From NCBI GenBank assembly GCA_000621765.1, contig JHXJ01000007.1, positions 1 to 64,000 on the forward strand: a stretch of 64,000 nt of DNA. Reading direction: 5' to 3'. Both the position numbers and the translations under genes were made by a program. The notes under the pieces are model-generated. The model saw nothing but the letters and a program-made list of their open reading frames with translations. It did not search any database and had not been told where the DNA came from. Each line of letters starts with the position of its first letter. The first letter of the stretch is position 1. Shown here piece by piece: positions 47,096-56,109 of this stretch. Source of the DNA: Ruminococcaceae bacterium AB4001. GTDB lineage: Bacteria; Bacillota; Clostridia; Saccharofermentanales; Saccharofermentanaceae.

Positions 47096-48526
47096 ATGCA
47101 GCTTCCCGACAGCTTTGTCTCAGAGATGAATGAATTCTTCACGCGATACGGATATGTACCGCGTGATGGTTTTTATGAAAGCTTCGATAAAGAGCCGTTG
47201 AAGGGAATACGGTTTTCGCGCTCCAAGATATCTTCCGTAGAACAGGAGAATGGTTTCCTTGCCGATATGAATGAGATCGAAAAGCCTGTTTCCTGGTGCA
47301 GCGGCGGCTACTATGTAAACAATGAACCCGGCGGAAAAGATCCGCTCTACCACGCGGGCGTTTACTATCCGCAGGAGCCTTCCGCGATGCTCCCTGCACA
47401 GGTAATGGCTGCAAAGCCCGGTGAGATCGTTCTTGACCTTTGCGCCGCTCCCGGCGGAAAAGCATGCAGATTAGGCGAAGACATGAGGGGCGAAGGGATC
47501 CTTGTAGCCAATGAGATAAGCTTCGAACGTTCCAAGGCATTACTCCGTAACATAGAACGTTCAGGTATTGAAGGCCTTGTTATCCTTAATGAGACACCCG
47601 AAAATATCGCCGCCAGACTCCCTCTGTTCTTTGATAAGATCCTTATCGATGCGCCATGTTCAGGCGAGGGAATGTTCAGACGCGATAAGAATGCCTGCAG
47701 GAGCTACATGAACTACGGACCTAAGGTCTGTGTCCCTCTGCAGGAATCGATCCTTGAATCCGCTGACAAGTGCCTTAAGGAAGGCGGTTCTATCGTTTAT
47801 TCCACATGCACATTCTGTGTCGATGAAGACGAGAACCAGATCAGAAGGTTCATTGAGCGTCATCCCGAATACCATGTAAAAGCACATCCTGAGATCTGCG
47901 GCGTAACACATAACGGCGAAGATTCTATCCTTCCGGGTTCCATGAGGATCTGGCCTCACTTATCCGAAGGTGACGGACACTTCTGCGTCCACATCGTCAA
48001 AGGTGAGGAGAAGGAGCTTAAATCAGCTGATGAACTGCTTATAAAAGAGACTGTCGGCATCAAGGACAAGAGCGCGGAAGCGGCGCTGTCCGTTCTTGAT
48101 GAAGTATTGTCCGATAAGGGAAGGGAAGATCTTCTTAAAGGGCGCTTTGTAAGTCACGGAACGGGACTGTTCAAGATGACTTTTGACGAGAAACTCTTTA
48201 AGGGACTTAAAGTAGTTAAGACCGGACTTTATGTCGGAGATATAAAGCCCCTGAAGTCTGGAAAGAAGGTTTTCGAGCCTTCAAACAGCATTGCACTCTC
48301 ACTTGCGAAAATATCGATAAGGGAAGATTCATATCTTGGCCTTGTCAGGGACGATGACAGGCTCGCGAAATACTTAAGAGGTGAGACAATATCGATCACG
48401 TCTGAAGATGGTCTTAAGCAATCAGTACTGATAATCGTGGGCATCGGTGATTTCCCGCTGGGTTTTGCCAAGATTAACGGACAGACAGCTAAAAATATGT
48501 ATCCCAAGGCATGGAGGCTTATATGA
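47096..48526 (+). CDS. rsmF: rRNA cytosine-C5 methyltransferase, RsmF/NOL1-NOP2-Sun family
   Basis: The 476-residue enzyme has the SAM-binding motif VLDLCAAPGGKACRL, motif IV DAPCSGEGMFRR with one conserved Cys, and the catalytic Cys in YSTCTF. The C-terminal part resembles the RsmF/YebU PUA-like extension. It probably makes m5C in 16S rRNA; the precise position cannot be told. The next gene's ATG overlaps its stop by four bases. Confidence 0.88.
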   Translation: MQLPDSFVSEMNEFFTRYGYVPRDGFYESFDKEPLKGIRFSRSKISSVEQENGFLADMNEIEKPVSWCSGGYYVNNEPGGKDPLYHAGVYYPQEPSAMLPAQVMAAKPGEIVLDLCAAPGGKACRLGEDMRGEGILVANEISFERSKALLRNIERSGIEGLVILNETPENIAARLPLFFDKILIDAPCSGEGMFRRDKNACRSYMNYGPKVCVPLQESILESADKCLKEGGSIVYSTCTFCVDEDENQIRRFIERHPEYHVKAHPEICGVTHNGEDSILPGSMRIWPHLSEGDGHFCVHIVKGEEKELKSADELLIKETVGIKDKSAEAALSVLDEVLSDKGREDLLKGRFVSHGTGLFKMTFDEKLFKGLKVVKTGLYVGDIKPLKSGKKVFEPSNSIALSLAKISIREDSYLGLVRDDDRLAKYLRGETISITSEDGLKQSVLIIVGIGDFPLGFAKINGQTAKNMYPKAWRLI

Positions 48527-49128
48527 GCAAAGAAATGAAACTTATCCTCGCCACATCTAACAAGGACAAGGTAAGAGAGATCGGCGAGATATTGGACGGT
48601 ACGCCTTTCAAGGTCGTATCCATGCGCGAGGAAGGTCTTGATCCTGACATCGTTGAAGACGGCAAGACATTCGAAGAAAACGCCCTTATAAAGGCCAGAG
48701 CGGTGCATGCACTTACCGAAGGCGCATATGTCATGGCAGATGATTCAGGCCTCTGCATCGATGCACTTGACGGTGCCCCCGGCATCTATTCCGCCAGATT
48801 CTGCGGTGAGGATTCCACATATCCCGAGAAGTTTGCAAAGATCTTCGAGATGCTTAAAGACGTTCCCGAAGAAAAGAGAACTGCGAAGTTCGTATGCAGC
48901 ATCGCTGTCGTAAGGCCTGATGGTTCTGAATTTACTGTAAGAGGCGAAGTCTGCGGCGTTCTTCACGAGAAGCCCATGGGCGACGGCGGATTCGGATACG
49001 ATCCTATCTTCTATGTGCCTGAATTCGGCATGACCACGGCCCAGATGACAAAAGAACAGAAGAATTCCATCAGCCACAGAGGCAAGGCATCAAGAGCGAT
49101 GGCTGAGAAACTGAAGTCTGAGATCTGA
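48523..49128 (+). CDS. rdgB: ITP/XTP pyrophosphatase, RdgB/HAM1
   Basis: RdgB removes deaminated purine nucleotides such as dITP and XTP. The 201-residue protein begins with MKLILATSNKDKVREI and carries FEENALIKA, ADDSGLCIDAL and GDGGFGYDPIF, and the SHRGKA motif near the end. The ATG at 48523 is chosen over one 12 bases earlier because GGAGG sits at ideal distance and the start overlaps the rsmF stop as ATGA. Confidence 0.95.
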   Translation: MSKEMKLILATSNKDKVREIGEILDGTPFKVVSMREEGLDPDIVEDGKTFEENALIKARAVHALTEGAYVMADDSGLCIDALDGAPGIYSARFCGEDSTYPEKFAKIFEMLKDVPEEKRTAKFVCSIAVVRPDGSEFTVRGEVCGVLHEKPMGDGGFGYDPIFYVPEFGMTTAQMTKEQKNSISHRGKASRAMAEKLKSEI

Positions 49129-49180
49129 AGATCTAATCCCATACAGGAAACGGAGAATCATGGCCAATGAAACCGTATAT

Positions 49181-49201
49181 AAAATGGTACAAATGGGTGA
49201 T
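49181..49201 (+). promoter_or_regulatory. second copy of the 21-bp repeated element
   Basis: This segment is identical to 32344-32364. It lies 95 bases before the -35 of the LRR-protein promoter. It also falls inside a 17-codon open frame (49160-49213) that has GGAG before its ATG, so a short peptide gene is an alternative explanation. Confidence 0.55.
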
Positions 49202-49295
49202 AGTATAACGTGACGATAACCAATAAAATAAATGTGTAAGTGGGCGGTATATATTAAGATAACTTATCAAAAATTTATATTTTTACGGAAAAGTA

Positions 49296-49324
49296 TTGAC
49301 TTCGATGTTTGTAAGAGTGACAAT
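49296..49324 (+). promoter_or_regulatory. promoter for the LRR surface-protein gene or its leader RNA
   Basis: TTGACT (49296-49301) and GACAAT (49319-49324) are exactly 17 bp apart, about 150 bases before the gene. Confidence 0.68.
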
Positions 49325-49331
49325 CTCTCCC

Positions 49332-49422
49332 TCAGTCAGGCAGTCTAGTATAAGACTGTTTTCTTATAGTGAAAATGTTTCTAATAGCGCAGTTTGCCTG
49401 TAATCAGGCGGGCTGCGTTTTT
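49332..49422 (+). ncRNA. attenuator-like leader or small RNA with intrinsic terminator
   Basis: A transcript starting near 49331 would meet a terminator at 49387-49422 (GCGCAG...CTGCG closing GCCTG/CAGGC, then TTTTTG) before the LRR gene. An upstream hairpin (CAGTCT/AGACTG) carries CAGGCA (49337-49342), which can pair with TGCCTG (49395-49400) inside the terminator stem and act as an anti-terminator. It may be a regulated leader or a free RNA of about 90 nt. No known riboswitch class was recognised. Confidence 0.55.
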
Positions 49423-49470
49423 GTTTAAGTTTGAAATAACAGAAGATAAATCAAGTAGGAGGATCTAATT

Positions 49471-51099
49471 GTGAATGGAAAGATGAAACAGATTGCAGGA
49501 AAGGTAACTGTCGGTTTGTTTGCAGCTGCTGCAAGTTTTTTCCTATTGGCAAATTTGCCTGCAGTTGTAACAAACGTTAATGCCGATTCCGGAGTTGAGA
49601 TCAACGATACAAACTTCCCGGATGACAATTTCAGAAGTTATGTGTCGAAAAATTGTGATAAAGATCATGATGGATCCTTAAGTGCTGATGAAATAAGTGC
49701 CACAACGACAATGAAAATCTACTACGGGAACATTTCAGACTTAACTGGTATTGAGTATTTTACTTCGCTTTCAGTTCTTTATTGTTATGGTAACAAACTA
49801 ACAAGGCTTGATGTAAGTAATAATACAGCTTTGACATATCTTGATTGCCAAGAAAACTCAATTACAAGTCTTGATGTTAGTAATTGTACTGCATTGACAC
49901 AAATAAATTGCCACTATAATCAACTAACAAGTCTTGATGTCAGCGGTTGTACTGCCCTGACAAAACTCAATTGTTATGACAACCAACTTACAAGCCTTGA
50001 TGTAAGCGGTTGTACTGCCCTGACAAAACTCGATTGTTATAACAACCAACTTACAAGCCTTGATGTAAGCGGTTGTACTGCCCTGACAAAACTCGATTGC
50101 GCAAAGAACAAGCTAACAAGCCTTGATGTAAGCAAAAATACTGCCCTGAGAGAACTCGCATGTTCTTCTAACCAACTTACAAGACTTGATCTGACGAAAA
50201 ACCCTGATCTTATAGCTTTTGAGTGTTTTGATAACAAACTGACCAGAATAAAGATTGCGTATAACAGATATTTGTTGGAAGCATATGCAATAGGAGAGTG
50301 TACTACTGACACTTTTAATCTGCCTGATTCAGTAATTATATATGGTTTTGAGACTGATGACGATTATAGATTAATGATGGTTGACCGCTCCGTATTTATT
50401 CTTACCGATCCTTCTGAAACGGCATGGTATGAAAAAGACGGAAACTGGTATTACGTCTTAGCCGATGAAATAATTGCGACCGGTTGGCAGGAGATCGGCA
50501 ACAATTGGTATTACTTCAATAAAGACGGCATTATGCAGACCGGATGGCTCAAAGACGGCGGTGTCTGGTATTACCTCAAGCCCAACGGCGCCATGGCAAC
50601 AGGCTTGCTGGAGATATCAGGAGTTTGGTATTATTTCGGCACTAACGGAAAGATGAAGACCGGCTGGCAGAAGGTAGGCGGAAAGGATTACTTCTTCAAG
50701 TCTGACGGTTCCATGGCATCCGATGAATATATCGACGGATATTATCTGGATAAGAACGGCACCTGGACATATAAGTACAGGGCAAGCTGGAAGAACGATT
50801 CGAAGGGCAGATACTATCAGGATACGAAGGGCTGGTACCCGAAGAATCAGTGGCTAAGGATAGATAATCAGTGGTACTTCTTCAAGAAGGACGGCTATAT
50901 GGCTCAGAGTGAGTATGTTAACGGCTATTGGTTTAACGTAAGCGGCACATGGACATATTCTTACAGAGCAAGCTGGAGAAAAGATTCGAAAGGCTGGTGG
51001 TATGGAGATGCCAACGGTTGGTATGCAAAGAACTGCACGATGAGGATCGACGGTAAGAATTACGATTTCGATGCATCGGGATACTGCACGAACCCTTGA
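49471..51099 (+). CDS. LRR surface protein with cell-wall-binding repeats
   Basis: The 542-residue protein starts at GTG after TAGGAGGATC. It has a signal peptide (about 1-36), an EF-hand-like loop (DKDHDGSLSADE), eight or nine leucine-rich repeats of 21 residues (about 80-270; units such as LTSLDVSGCTALTKLDCY), and then aromatic choline/glucan-binding-type repeats to the end. The final module, ending GYCTNP, is shared with the protein at 33098. LRRs suggest protein or host binding. Three of the repeat units are almost identical in DNA, so the gene may vary in repeat number. Confidence 0.88.
   Translation: MNGKMKQIAGKVTVGLFAAAASFFLLANLPAVVTNVNADSGVEINDTNFPDDNFRSYVSKNCDKDHDGSLSADEISATTTMKIYYGNISDLTGIEYFTSLSVLYCYGNKLTRLDVSNNTALTYLDCQENSITSLDVSNCTALTQINCHYNQLTSLDVSGCTALTKLNCYDNQLTSLDVSGCTALTKLDCYNNQLTSLDVSGCTALTKLDCAKNKLTSLDVSKNTALRELACSSNQLTRLDLTKNPDLIAFECFDNKLTRIKIAYNRYLLEAYAIGECTTDTFNLPDSVIIYGFETDDDYRLMMVDRSVFILTDPSETAWYEKDGNWYYVLADEIIATGWQEIGNNWYYFNKDGIMQTGWLKDGGVWYYLKPNGAMATGLLEISGVWYYFGTNGKMKTGWQKVGGKDYFFKSDGSMASDEYIDGYYLDKNGTWTYKYRASWKNDSKGRYYQDTKGWYPKNQWLRIDNQWYFFKKDGYMAQSEYVNGYWFNVSGTWTYSYRASWRKDSKGWWYGDANGWYAKNCTMRIDGKNYDFDASGYCTNP
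49927..50115 (+). repeat. three near-identical 63-bp tandem repeats in the LRR gene
   Basis: Units begin at 49927, 49990 and 50053. Each encodes one 21-residue LRR. Units two and three differ at very few bases, far less than neighbouring LRR units, pointing to recent duplication. Confidence 0.9.
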
Positions 51100-51122
51100 T
51101 CTGAGTTAACTCAACTGACTAC

Positions 51123-51158
51123 AGAGAGGCTGTCTCACTTATGTGAGGCGGCCTCTTT
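51123..51158 (+). terminator. terminator after the LRR gene
   Basis: AGAG, GGC and GTCTCAC pair with GTGAG, GCC and CTCT around TTAT, followed by a short T run. Confidence 0.72.
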
Positions 51159-51298
51159 ACTGTGCATTGCATGAAGATATCACGGAATCGGTGTGTTTTG
51201 TGACGGAAAAGTGCAAGTGCTTTTTGCTTTGTTCATGCCGTTATTGCACGGTTTTCGCGAAGGTTTCTGTGCGATGCTTTATTTAAGCCCCTTTTTCG

Positions 51299-51327
51299 TT
51301 GAAATGCCCTCTTAATCGTGATAATAT
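51299..51327 (+). promoter_or_regulatory. promoter for the ACT-hom operon
   Basis: TTGAAA (51299-51304) and TAATAT (51322-51327) are 17 bp apart, 75 bases before the ACT-protein gene. Apart from this and the terminator at 51123, nothing was recognised between the LRR gene and here. Confidence 0.6.
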
Positions 51328-51401
51328 TGTCAGGCGCGTACAAATGTCCGTCACAGGAAGTATAGTGACAGCGCTAAACTTGTATGAAAGGTTTTGACTT
51401 T

Positions 51402-51848
51402 ATGCCCCAGGATAACCCCGAATATTTCCTCGTCGACAAGAGAGTACTGCCTGAAGTCTTCATCAAGGTCATGGAGGTAAAGCAGCGTCTTAACACGGGA
51501 GAATCCACTTCGGTAAACGAGGCGGTAAGGAAGACAGGGCTTTCCAGAAGCGCTTACTACAAGTACAAGGATTCCGTACTGCCATTCTATGAGGCGGCAA
51601 GCGGAAAGAAGGTCACACTCCTTTTGTCCGTAGAGAATTTCCAGGGTATCTTGTCAGAGATCATACGGACCATCGCGGAATCGCGTGCGAATATCCTGAC
51701 TATCAATCAGAATATTCCGATCAACGGCCTTGCAGACATCTCCATCTCGATAGAGACAGTGTCTATGTACGGCACGGTTGACGATATAATAAACGACATC
51801 TCTAAGCTCGCAGGCGTGCGCAAGTGCATGATACTGAGCAGGGAATAA
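51402..51848 (+). CDS. ACT-domain protein, PheB/UPF0735 family
   Basis: The 148-residue protein has an N-terminal helix-turn-helix-like region (VNEAVRKTGLSRSAYYKYKD) and a C-terminal ACT domain (about 70-148), a fold that commonly binds amino acids. Family members often sit beside threonine or phenylalanine pathway genes. The second ATG (51402) is used because GAAAGG lies nine bases before it; an upstream ATG at 51384 has no ribosome site. The next gene, hom, lacks its own C-terminal ACT domain, so this protein may provide the regulatory function. Confidence 0.85.
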   Translation: MPQDNPEYFLVDKRVLPEVFIKVMEVKQRLNTGESTSVNEAVRKTGLSRSAYYKYKDSVLPFYEAASGKKVTLLLSVENFQGILSEIIRTIAESRANILTINQNIPINGLADISISIETVSMYGTVDDIINDISKLAGVRKCMILSRE

Positions 51849-51869
51849 GAAAGGTAAGGACAAAGTAAA

Positions 51870-53057
51870 ATGGCAATCAATGTTGCGATCATGGGTTTCG
51901 GTACTGTCGGATCAGGTGTAGCCGAGACGCTGGACATCAATAAGGAAGCGATCACGAAGCGCATTGGCGAAGAGATCAACGTCAAGTATATCCTCGATAT
52001 CAGGGATTTCCCCGAGAGCAGGTTTGCTTCCCTTGTAACACATAACGCTGACGAGGTCTTTGACAGCGACATCCTTATCGCTGTAGAGACGATTGGCGGC
52101 GCCAGGATCGCTTACGAATATACCAAGCGTGCCTTGTCACTGGGCATCAGCGTCGTAACCTCAAACAAGGAACTCGTATCGACACACGGTCCTGAGCTTA
52201 TAAAGATCGCACAGGAAAATAACTGCTGCTATCTGTTTGAAGCTGCGGTCGGAGGCGGCATACCGATTATTAGACCCTTGTACAAGTGCCTTGCGGCAAA
52301 CAAGATCACGAGGATCGCTGGTATCGTAAACGGCACGACAAACTACATCCTCTCCTGCATGAAGGATGAGGGCATCGATTTTGACACTGCTCTTCAGCAG
52401 GCAAAGGACAATGGCTTCGCGGAAGCAAATCCTTCTGCAGACATCGACGGCATTGATGCTCAGAGAAAGATATCGATCCTTTCGACTATTGCATCAGACG
52501 GCGGATATATCGCTCCTGATTCGATCAATGCCGAGGGTATCTCAAAGATCACTACTGATGACATGAAGTTTGCTTCTTCCATCGGATGCGACATCAAACT
52601 CATCGCACTCTATGAGAGCGGCGAGGACAAGCCGGTCGTATATGTTGCTCCGGCTCTGGTCGACAAGAGCAATCTGCTCTATAACGTCAACGGCGTGTTC
52701 AATGCCATTATGGTCGACGGCAACAGCCTCGGACAGGCAATGTTCTACGGACAGGGCGCAGGCACAATGCCTACGGCATCCGCTGTATGCGGAGATATCA
52801 TCGAGGCAGCTCTCGGCAATCCCGCCGAGAACCGTGTATGGACAGAAGAGAGCATGGAGATCACTCCTTATGACGAGATCTCTGCTGACATCGTTGTCAG
52901 GGCTGATGTTCCCGCAAAGGTTATCGGTGCTGCTAACGGTTATGAGTGTGAAGTCCTTTCCGATGAGGCTATCCTCGTCAAGGGCATCAGGCACAAGGAT
53001 ATCGCTGCTCTCGTAAGCGGCAGCGAGGCTAAGTCCTGGATGCACTATCTTAAGTAA
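51870..53057 (+). CDS. hom: homoserine dehydrogenase
   Basis: Hom reduces aspartate semialdehyde to homoserine for threonine and methionine. The 395-residue protein has the Rossmann motif GFGTVGSGVAETL, the substrate region AAVGGGIPIIRPL, and NGTTNYILSCM. It is shorter than the common form of about 430 residues, and I see no complete C-terminal ACT domain. Feedback control may rest on the ACT protein encoded 21 bases upstream. It precedes purD by 32 bases. Confidence 0.93.
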   Translation: MAINVAIMGFGTVGSGVAETLDINKEAITKRIGEEINVKYILDIRDFPESRFASLVTHNADEVFDSDILIAVETIGGARIAYEYTKRALSLGISVVTSNKELVSTHGPELIKIAQENNCCYLFEAAVGGGIPIIRPLYKCLAANKITRIAGIVNGTTNYILSCMKDEGIDFDTALQQAKDNGFAEANPSADIDGIDAQRKISILSTIASDGGYIAPDSINAEGISKITTDDMKFASSIGCDIKLIALYESGEDKPVVYVAPALVDKSNLLYNVNGVFNAIMVDGNSLGQAMFYGQGAGTMPTASAVCGDIIEAALGNPAENRVWTEESMEITPYDEISADIVVRADVPAKVIGAANGYECEVLSDEAILVKGIRHKDIAALVSGSEAKSWMHYLK

Positions 53058-53089
53058 TCGAAAACATAACAGTTCGGAGGAATAGTTTA

Positions 53090-54343
53090 ATGAAGGTACT
53101 CGTAGTAGGCGGCGGCGGAAGAGAGCATGTTATCTGCTGGAAGCTCAAGCAGGATCCCAGGGTAACGGATCTTTACTGCGCTCCCGGTAACGGCGGTATC
53201 GCTTCTATCGCTACATGCGTTGATATAAAGGCTACTGATATAGACGGAATGGTCGAATATGCAAAGAAAGAGCAGTTCGATCTTGTTTTCGTTGCTCCCG
53301 ACGATCCGCTCGCAATGGGCATGGTCGACAAGATGGAAGAAGCAGGTCTCAGAGCTTTCGGCCCTAAGGCTAATGCTGCCATCATCGAAGGCTCCAAGGC
53401 TTTCTCAAAGCAGCTCATGAAGAAATATTCGATTCCTACTGCAAAGTATGAGATCTTCGAAGATGAGCAGAAAGCTCTTGATTACCTTGAGACCCAGCCG
53501 ATGCCTATCGTCATCAAATGTGACGGCCTTGCATTAGGCAAGGGCGTTATCATTGCACAGAACCTCGATGAGGCTAAGCAGGCAGTTAAGGACATGATGG
53601 AAGATAAGAAGTTCGGTTCTGCCGGCTCCACCATCGTCATCGAAGAATGCATGACAGGTCCCGAGCTCACCGTTCTTGCTTTCTCAGACGGCAACACATG
53701 TGTTCCTATGGTATCTTCAAGAGACCACAAGAGAGCATACGATCACGATGAAGGCCTTAACACAGGTGGCATGGGCGCTGTTACACCCGGCGCTGACATG
53801 ACCGATGAGCTCAAGGCACGCATTCAGAACGAGATAATCACACCTACAGTCGAAGCTCTCAAGAAAGAGGGAAGACCGTTTAAGGGTGTCATCTACTTCG
53901 GACTCATGCTTACACCTGAAGGACCGAAGGTAGTTGAGTACAATGCACGTTTCGGAGATCCTGAGGCACAGGCAGTTCTGCCGCTTCTCGAAAACAGTCT
54001 CCTCGACATAGTCGATGCAGTCATCGACGGTAAGCTCGACCAGGTCGACTTCAAGTGGAAGAATAAGTGCTCCTGCGTTGTTGTCATGGCTTCAGGCGGA
54101 TATCCGCAGAGCTATGAAAAGGGTTACGAGATCACTGGCATCGATACATGCGGCAAGATCGTATTCCAGGCAGGCACCGCTCTTAAGGACGGTAAGCTTG
54201 TTACCAGCGGCGGACGCGTTCTCTGCGTATACGATGAGGCAGATACCCTTGATGAAGCTATCGACGGCGCATACGAAGGCGTTGCAAAGATCTCCTTCAA
54301 GGACATGCACTTCCGTCACGACATAGGAAGGACACTCGGTTAA
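53090..54343 (+). CDS. purD: phosphoribosylamine-glycine ligase (GAR synthetase)
   Basis: PurD joins glycine to phosphoribosylamine in purine synthesis. The 417-residue ATP-grasp enzyme has the N-terminal GGGGREHVICWKL, the ATP-grasp stretch IVIKCDGLALGKGVII, and EYNARFGDPEAQAVLP. All expected domains are present. GGAGGAATAG precedes the ATG. Other pur genes are not in the window, which is unusual for purD. nadD follows three bases downstream. Confidence 0.96.
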   Translation: MKVLVVGGGGREHVICWKLKQDPRVTDLYCAPGNGGIASIATCVDIKATDIDGMVEYAKKEQFDLVFVAPDDPLAMGMVDKMEEAGLRAFGPKANAAIIEGSKAFSKQLMKKYSIPTAKYEIFEDEQKALDYLETQPMPIVIKCDGLALGKGVIIAQNLDEAKQAVKDMMEDKKFGSAGSTIVIEECMTGPELTVLAFSDGNTCVPMVSSRDHKRAYDHDEGLNTGGMGAVTPGADMTDELKARIQNEIITPTVEALKKEGRPFKGVIYFGLMLTPEGPKVVEYNARFGDPEAQAVLPLLENSLLDIVDAVIDGKLDQVDFKWKNKCSCVVVMASGGYPQSYEKGYEITGIDTCGKIVFQAGTALKDGKLVTSGGRVLCVYDEADTLDEAIDGAYEGVAKISFKDMHFRHDIGRTLG

Positions 54344-54346
54344 TAG

Positions 54347-55576
54347 ATGAGAATAGGTATCTACGGAGGTTCATTCGACCCCGTACATAACGGTCATATA
54401 GCAATGATGAGATCTGCCCTTAAAAGCGGTTTTATCGATTGCCTGATCGTTATTCCTTCTGTCCGCAATTCATTTAAGCTCTACGCCAACAAGCTTCCGC
54501 CCCCGTACCGTCTCTGCATGATGAAGGAGACGATTGAAGGGCTTGCCATTAAGAACTGCTACGTCAGCGATATCGAGTTTGGTATTGACGGCGTCAGTTA
54601 TACTGCTGTTGTTCTTGCTAAGCTCACGTCTGATGAGTACATAAGGGAATTCCTTATGGCAAATGACGTTAAGCGCAAGAAGGCAGAAGAACATCACGAA
54701 TTCTTCTGGATAATGGGCTCAGATACGCTCGGAACGTTTGAGACATGGTATAAGCCAGGCGAGATACTGAAGTACGTTACATTGCTTGCTGCAGTCCGTC
54801 CCGGTGATGACACGGATGTTGATAAGGCTGCCGATTCGATAAAGAAGAATCTCGGCGGCAAGGTTGAGCTGTTCAGGCTCAACGGCGTTGAGTGTTCTTC
54901 TTCGGAGATAACCAGGAGCGGGGATTTCTCGCAAGTTCCCGAACCGGCACGTGAATTCATAAAAAGGCATGCGCTTTATACTGAGAACACTATGCTTAAC
55001 GGTATAAGTGACGAAGCGAAAAAGCAGTTCTTTGAATGCGCGACATGGATGCATAAATATCTTGGCTGTAAGCGTCTTCTTCACACATTGAACGTCGGAT
55101 ACCTGTCAGCACATCTGGCTGGTCTCTACGGATGCGATAAGGATAAGGCACTGCTTGCCGGCGCACTGCACGATTGTGCTAAAGAACTCCCCATCGAGCA
55201 GCAGCTTGAGATGGCGAAAAGATACACGGGAGATCTCTTTACAGAAAAGAAGATAATCCATTCTTCAGCCGGCGCTACATTCATTAAGGAAGAACTTGGA
55301 ATCGAAGACAAGGAGATCCTTGATGCGATCTGCTATCACACTACAGGCAGGGGCAACATGTCCGTCCTGGAGAAGATCGTCTATCTTGCAGACAAGATCG
55401 AACCCTCAAGAACCTATATGGATCTGGCACCGATAAGGGAAGCTGCCGAGCATGACTTGGACGAGGCGGTACGTATGACCGCAGCTGCAGTAAGAGATAA
55501 GTTCATCTCACAGGGAAGGGCGTTACATCCTGTTACAACTGCGATGATGAAGGATTTAGGGATGATAAGCGATTGA
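54347..55576 (+). CDS. nadD: fused NadD-YqeK: nicotinate-nucleotide adenylyltransferase plus HD hydrolase
   Basis: Residues about 1-205 form a NadD domain (GGSFDPVHNGH, and SSSEITRSGDF near its end), which makes NaAD. Residues about 220-409 form a YqeK-type HD domain (His in LLHTLNV near 245, HD in GALHDCAKE near 273, and CYHTTG). YqeK enzymes hydrolyse diadenosine tetraphosphate. In many Firmicutes these are adjacent separate genes, and here they are one open frame. It is followed by rsfS, the usual neighbour. NadD supplies the substrate of NadE encoded at 1840. Confidence 0.92.
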   Translation: MRIGIYGGSFDPVHNGHIAMMRSALKSGFIDCLIVIPSVRNSFKLYANKLPPPYRLCMMKETIEGLAIKNCYVSDIEFGIDGVSYTAVVLAKLTSDEYIREFLMANDVKRKKAEEHHEFFWIMGSDTLGTFETWYKPGEILKYVTLLAAVRPGDDTDVDKAADSIKKNLGGKVELFRLNGVECSSSEITRSGDFSQVPEPAREFIKRHALYTENTMLNGISDEAKKQFFECATWMHKYLGCKRLLHTLNVGYLSAHLAGLYGCDKDKALLAGALHDCAKELPIEQQLEMAKRYTGDLFTEKKIIHSSAGATFIKEELGIEDKEILDAICYHTTGRGNMSVLEKIVYLADKIEPSRTYMDLAPIREAAEHDLDEAVRMTAAAVRDKFISQGRALHPVTTAMMKDLGMISD

Positions 55577-55662
55577 CTCCTCTCTCGCTTAACAATAAGT
55601 TCAAAACAACATAAAAGTTATTGTGTTACAATCAAAACATCAAAGAAATAAGGAGATAACTA

Positions 55663-56007
55663 ATGGATACAAAAGAATTGGCCGCTAAGATCGTTGAGAT
55701 ACTGGATTCGAAGAAGGGTATAGATATCGAGACTATAGATCTTACCGGAAAGACCGTTCTTGCAGATTATTTCGTTCTCGCAAGCGGTAATTCTACTACT
55801 CAGATCAAGTCCCTCGCAGATGAGGTTGAGTATGTCCTCAAAAAGGATTACGAGATAGTTCCCGATCACATCGAAGGAAGATTCGGTGACAAGTGGATCC
55901 TTCTGGACTATAAAGATGTCGTTGTTCATGTAATGGGCAGGGAAGAGCGCGAGAACTACAACATCGAGAAGTTCTGGGAAAGCAAGCGCAAGGACAGCGA
56001 GTCTTAA
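55663..56007 (+). CDS. rsfS: ribosomal silencing factor RsfS
   Basis: RsfS binds ribosomal protein L14 and blocks subunit joining when nutrients are low. The 114-residue protein has the family stretches DYFVLASGNSTTQIKSLADEV and IEGRFGDKWILLDYKDVVVHVM. AAGGAGATAAC precedes the ATG, and a TACAAT lies at 55627-55632. Its position after nadD-yqeK is the conserved order. Confidence 0.95.
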   Translation: MDTKELAAKIVEILDSKKGIDIETIDLTGKTVLADYFVLASGNSTTQIKSLADEVEYVLKKDYEIVPDHIEGRFGDKWILLDYKDVVVHVMGREERENYNIEKFWESKRKDSES

Positions 56008-56109
56008 GTTATTGTTTTCGTGTCCGCGTTTGCGAAAAGAACCGGACTGAAAAAGCAGACTGTTCTAGTAAATTATTTAAAAGTAATGTATGAAGCCGGC
56101 AAGCTATAA

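Noticed and set aside
49800-50240. Regular repeats suggesting a CRISPR array
   Set aside because: The 63-bp period has no unique spacers and encodes 21-residue leucine-rich repeats in frame.
51339-51347. GTACAAATG near the ACT-hom promoter, like part of the 21-bp element
   Set aside because: Only nine bases match, and the rest differs; too short to count as a third copy.
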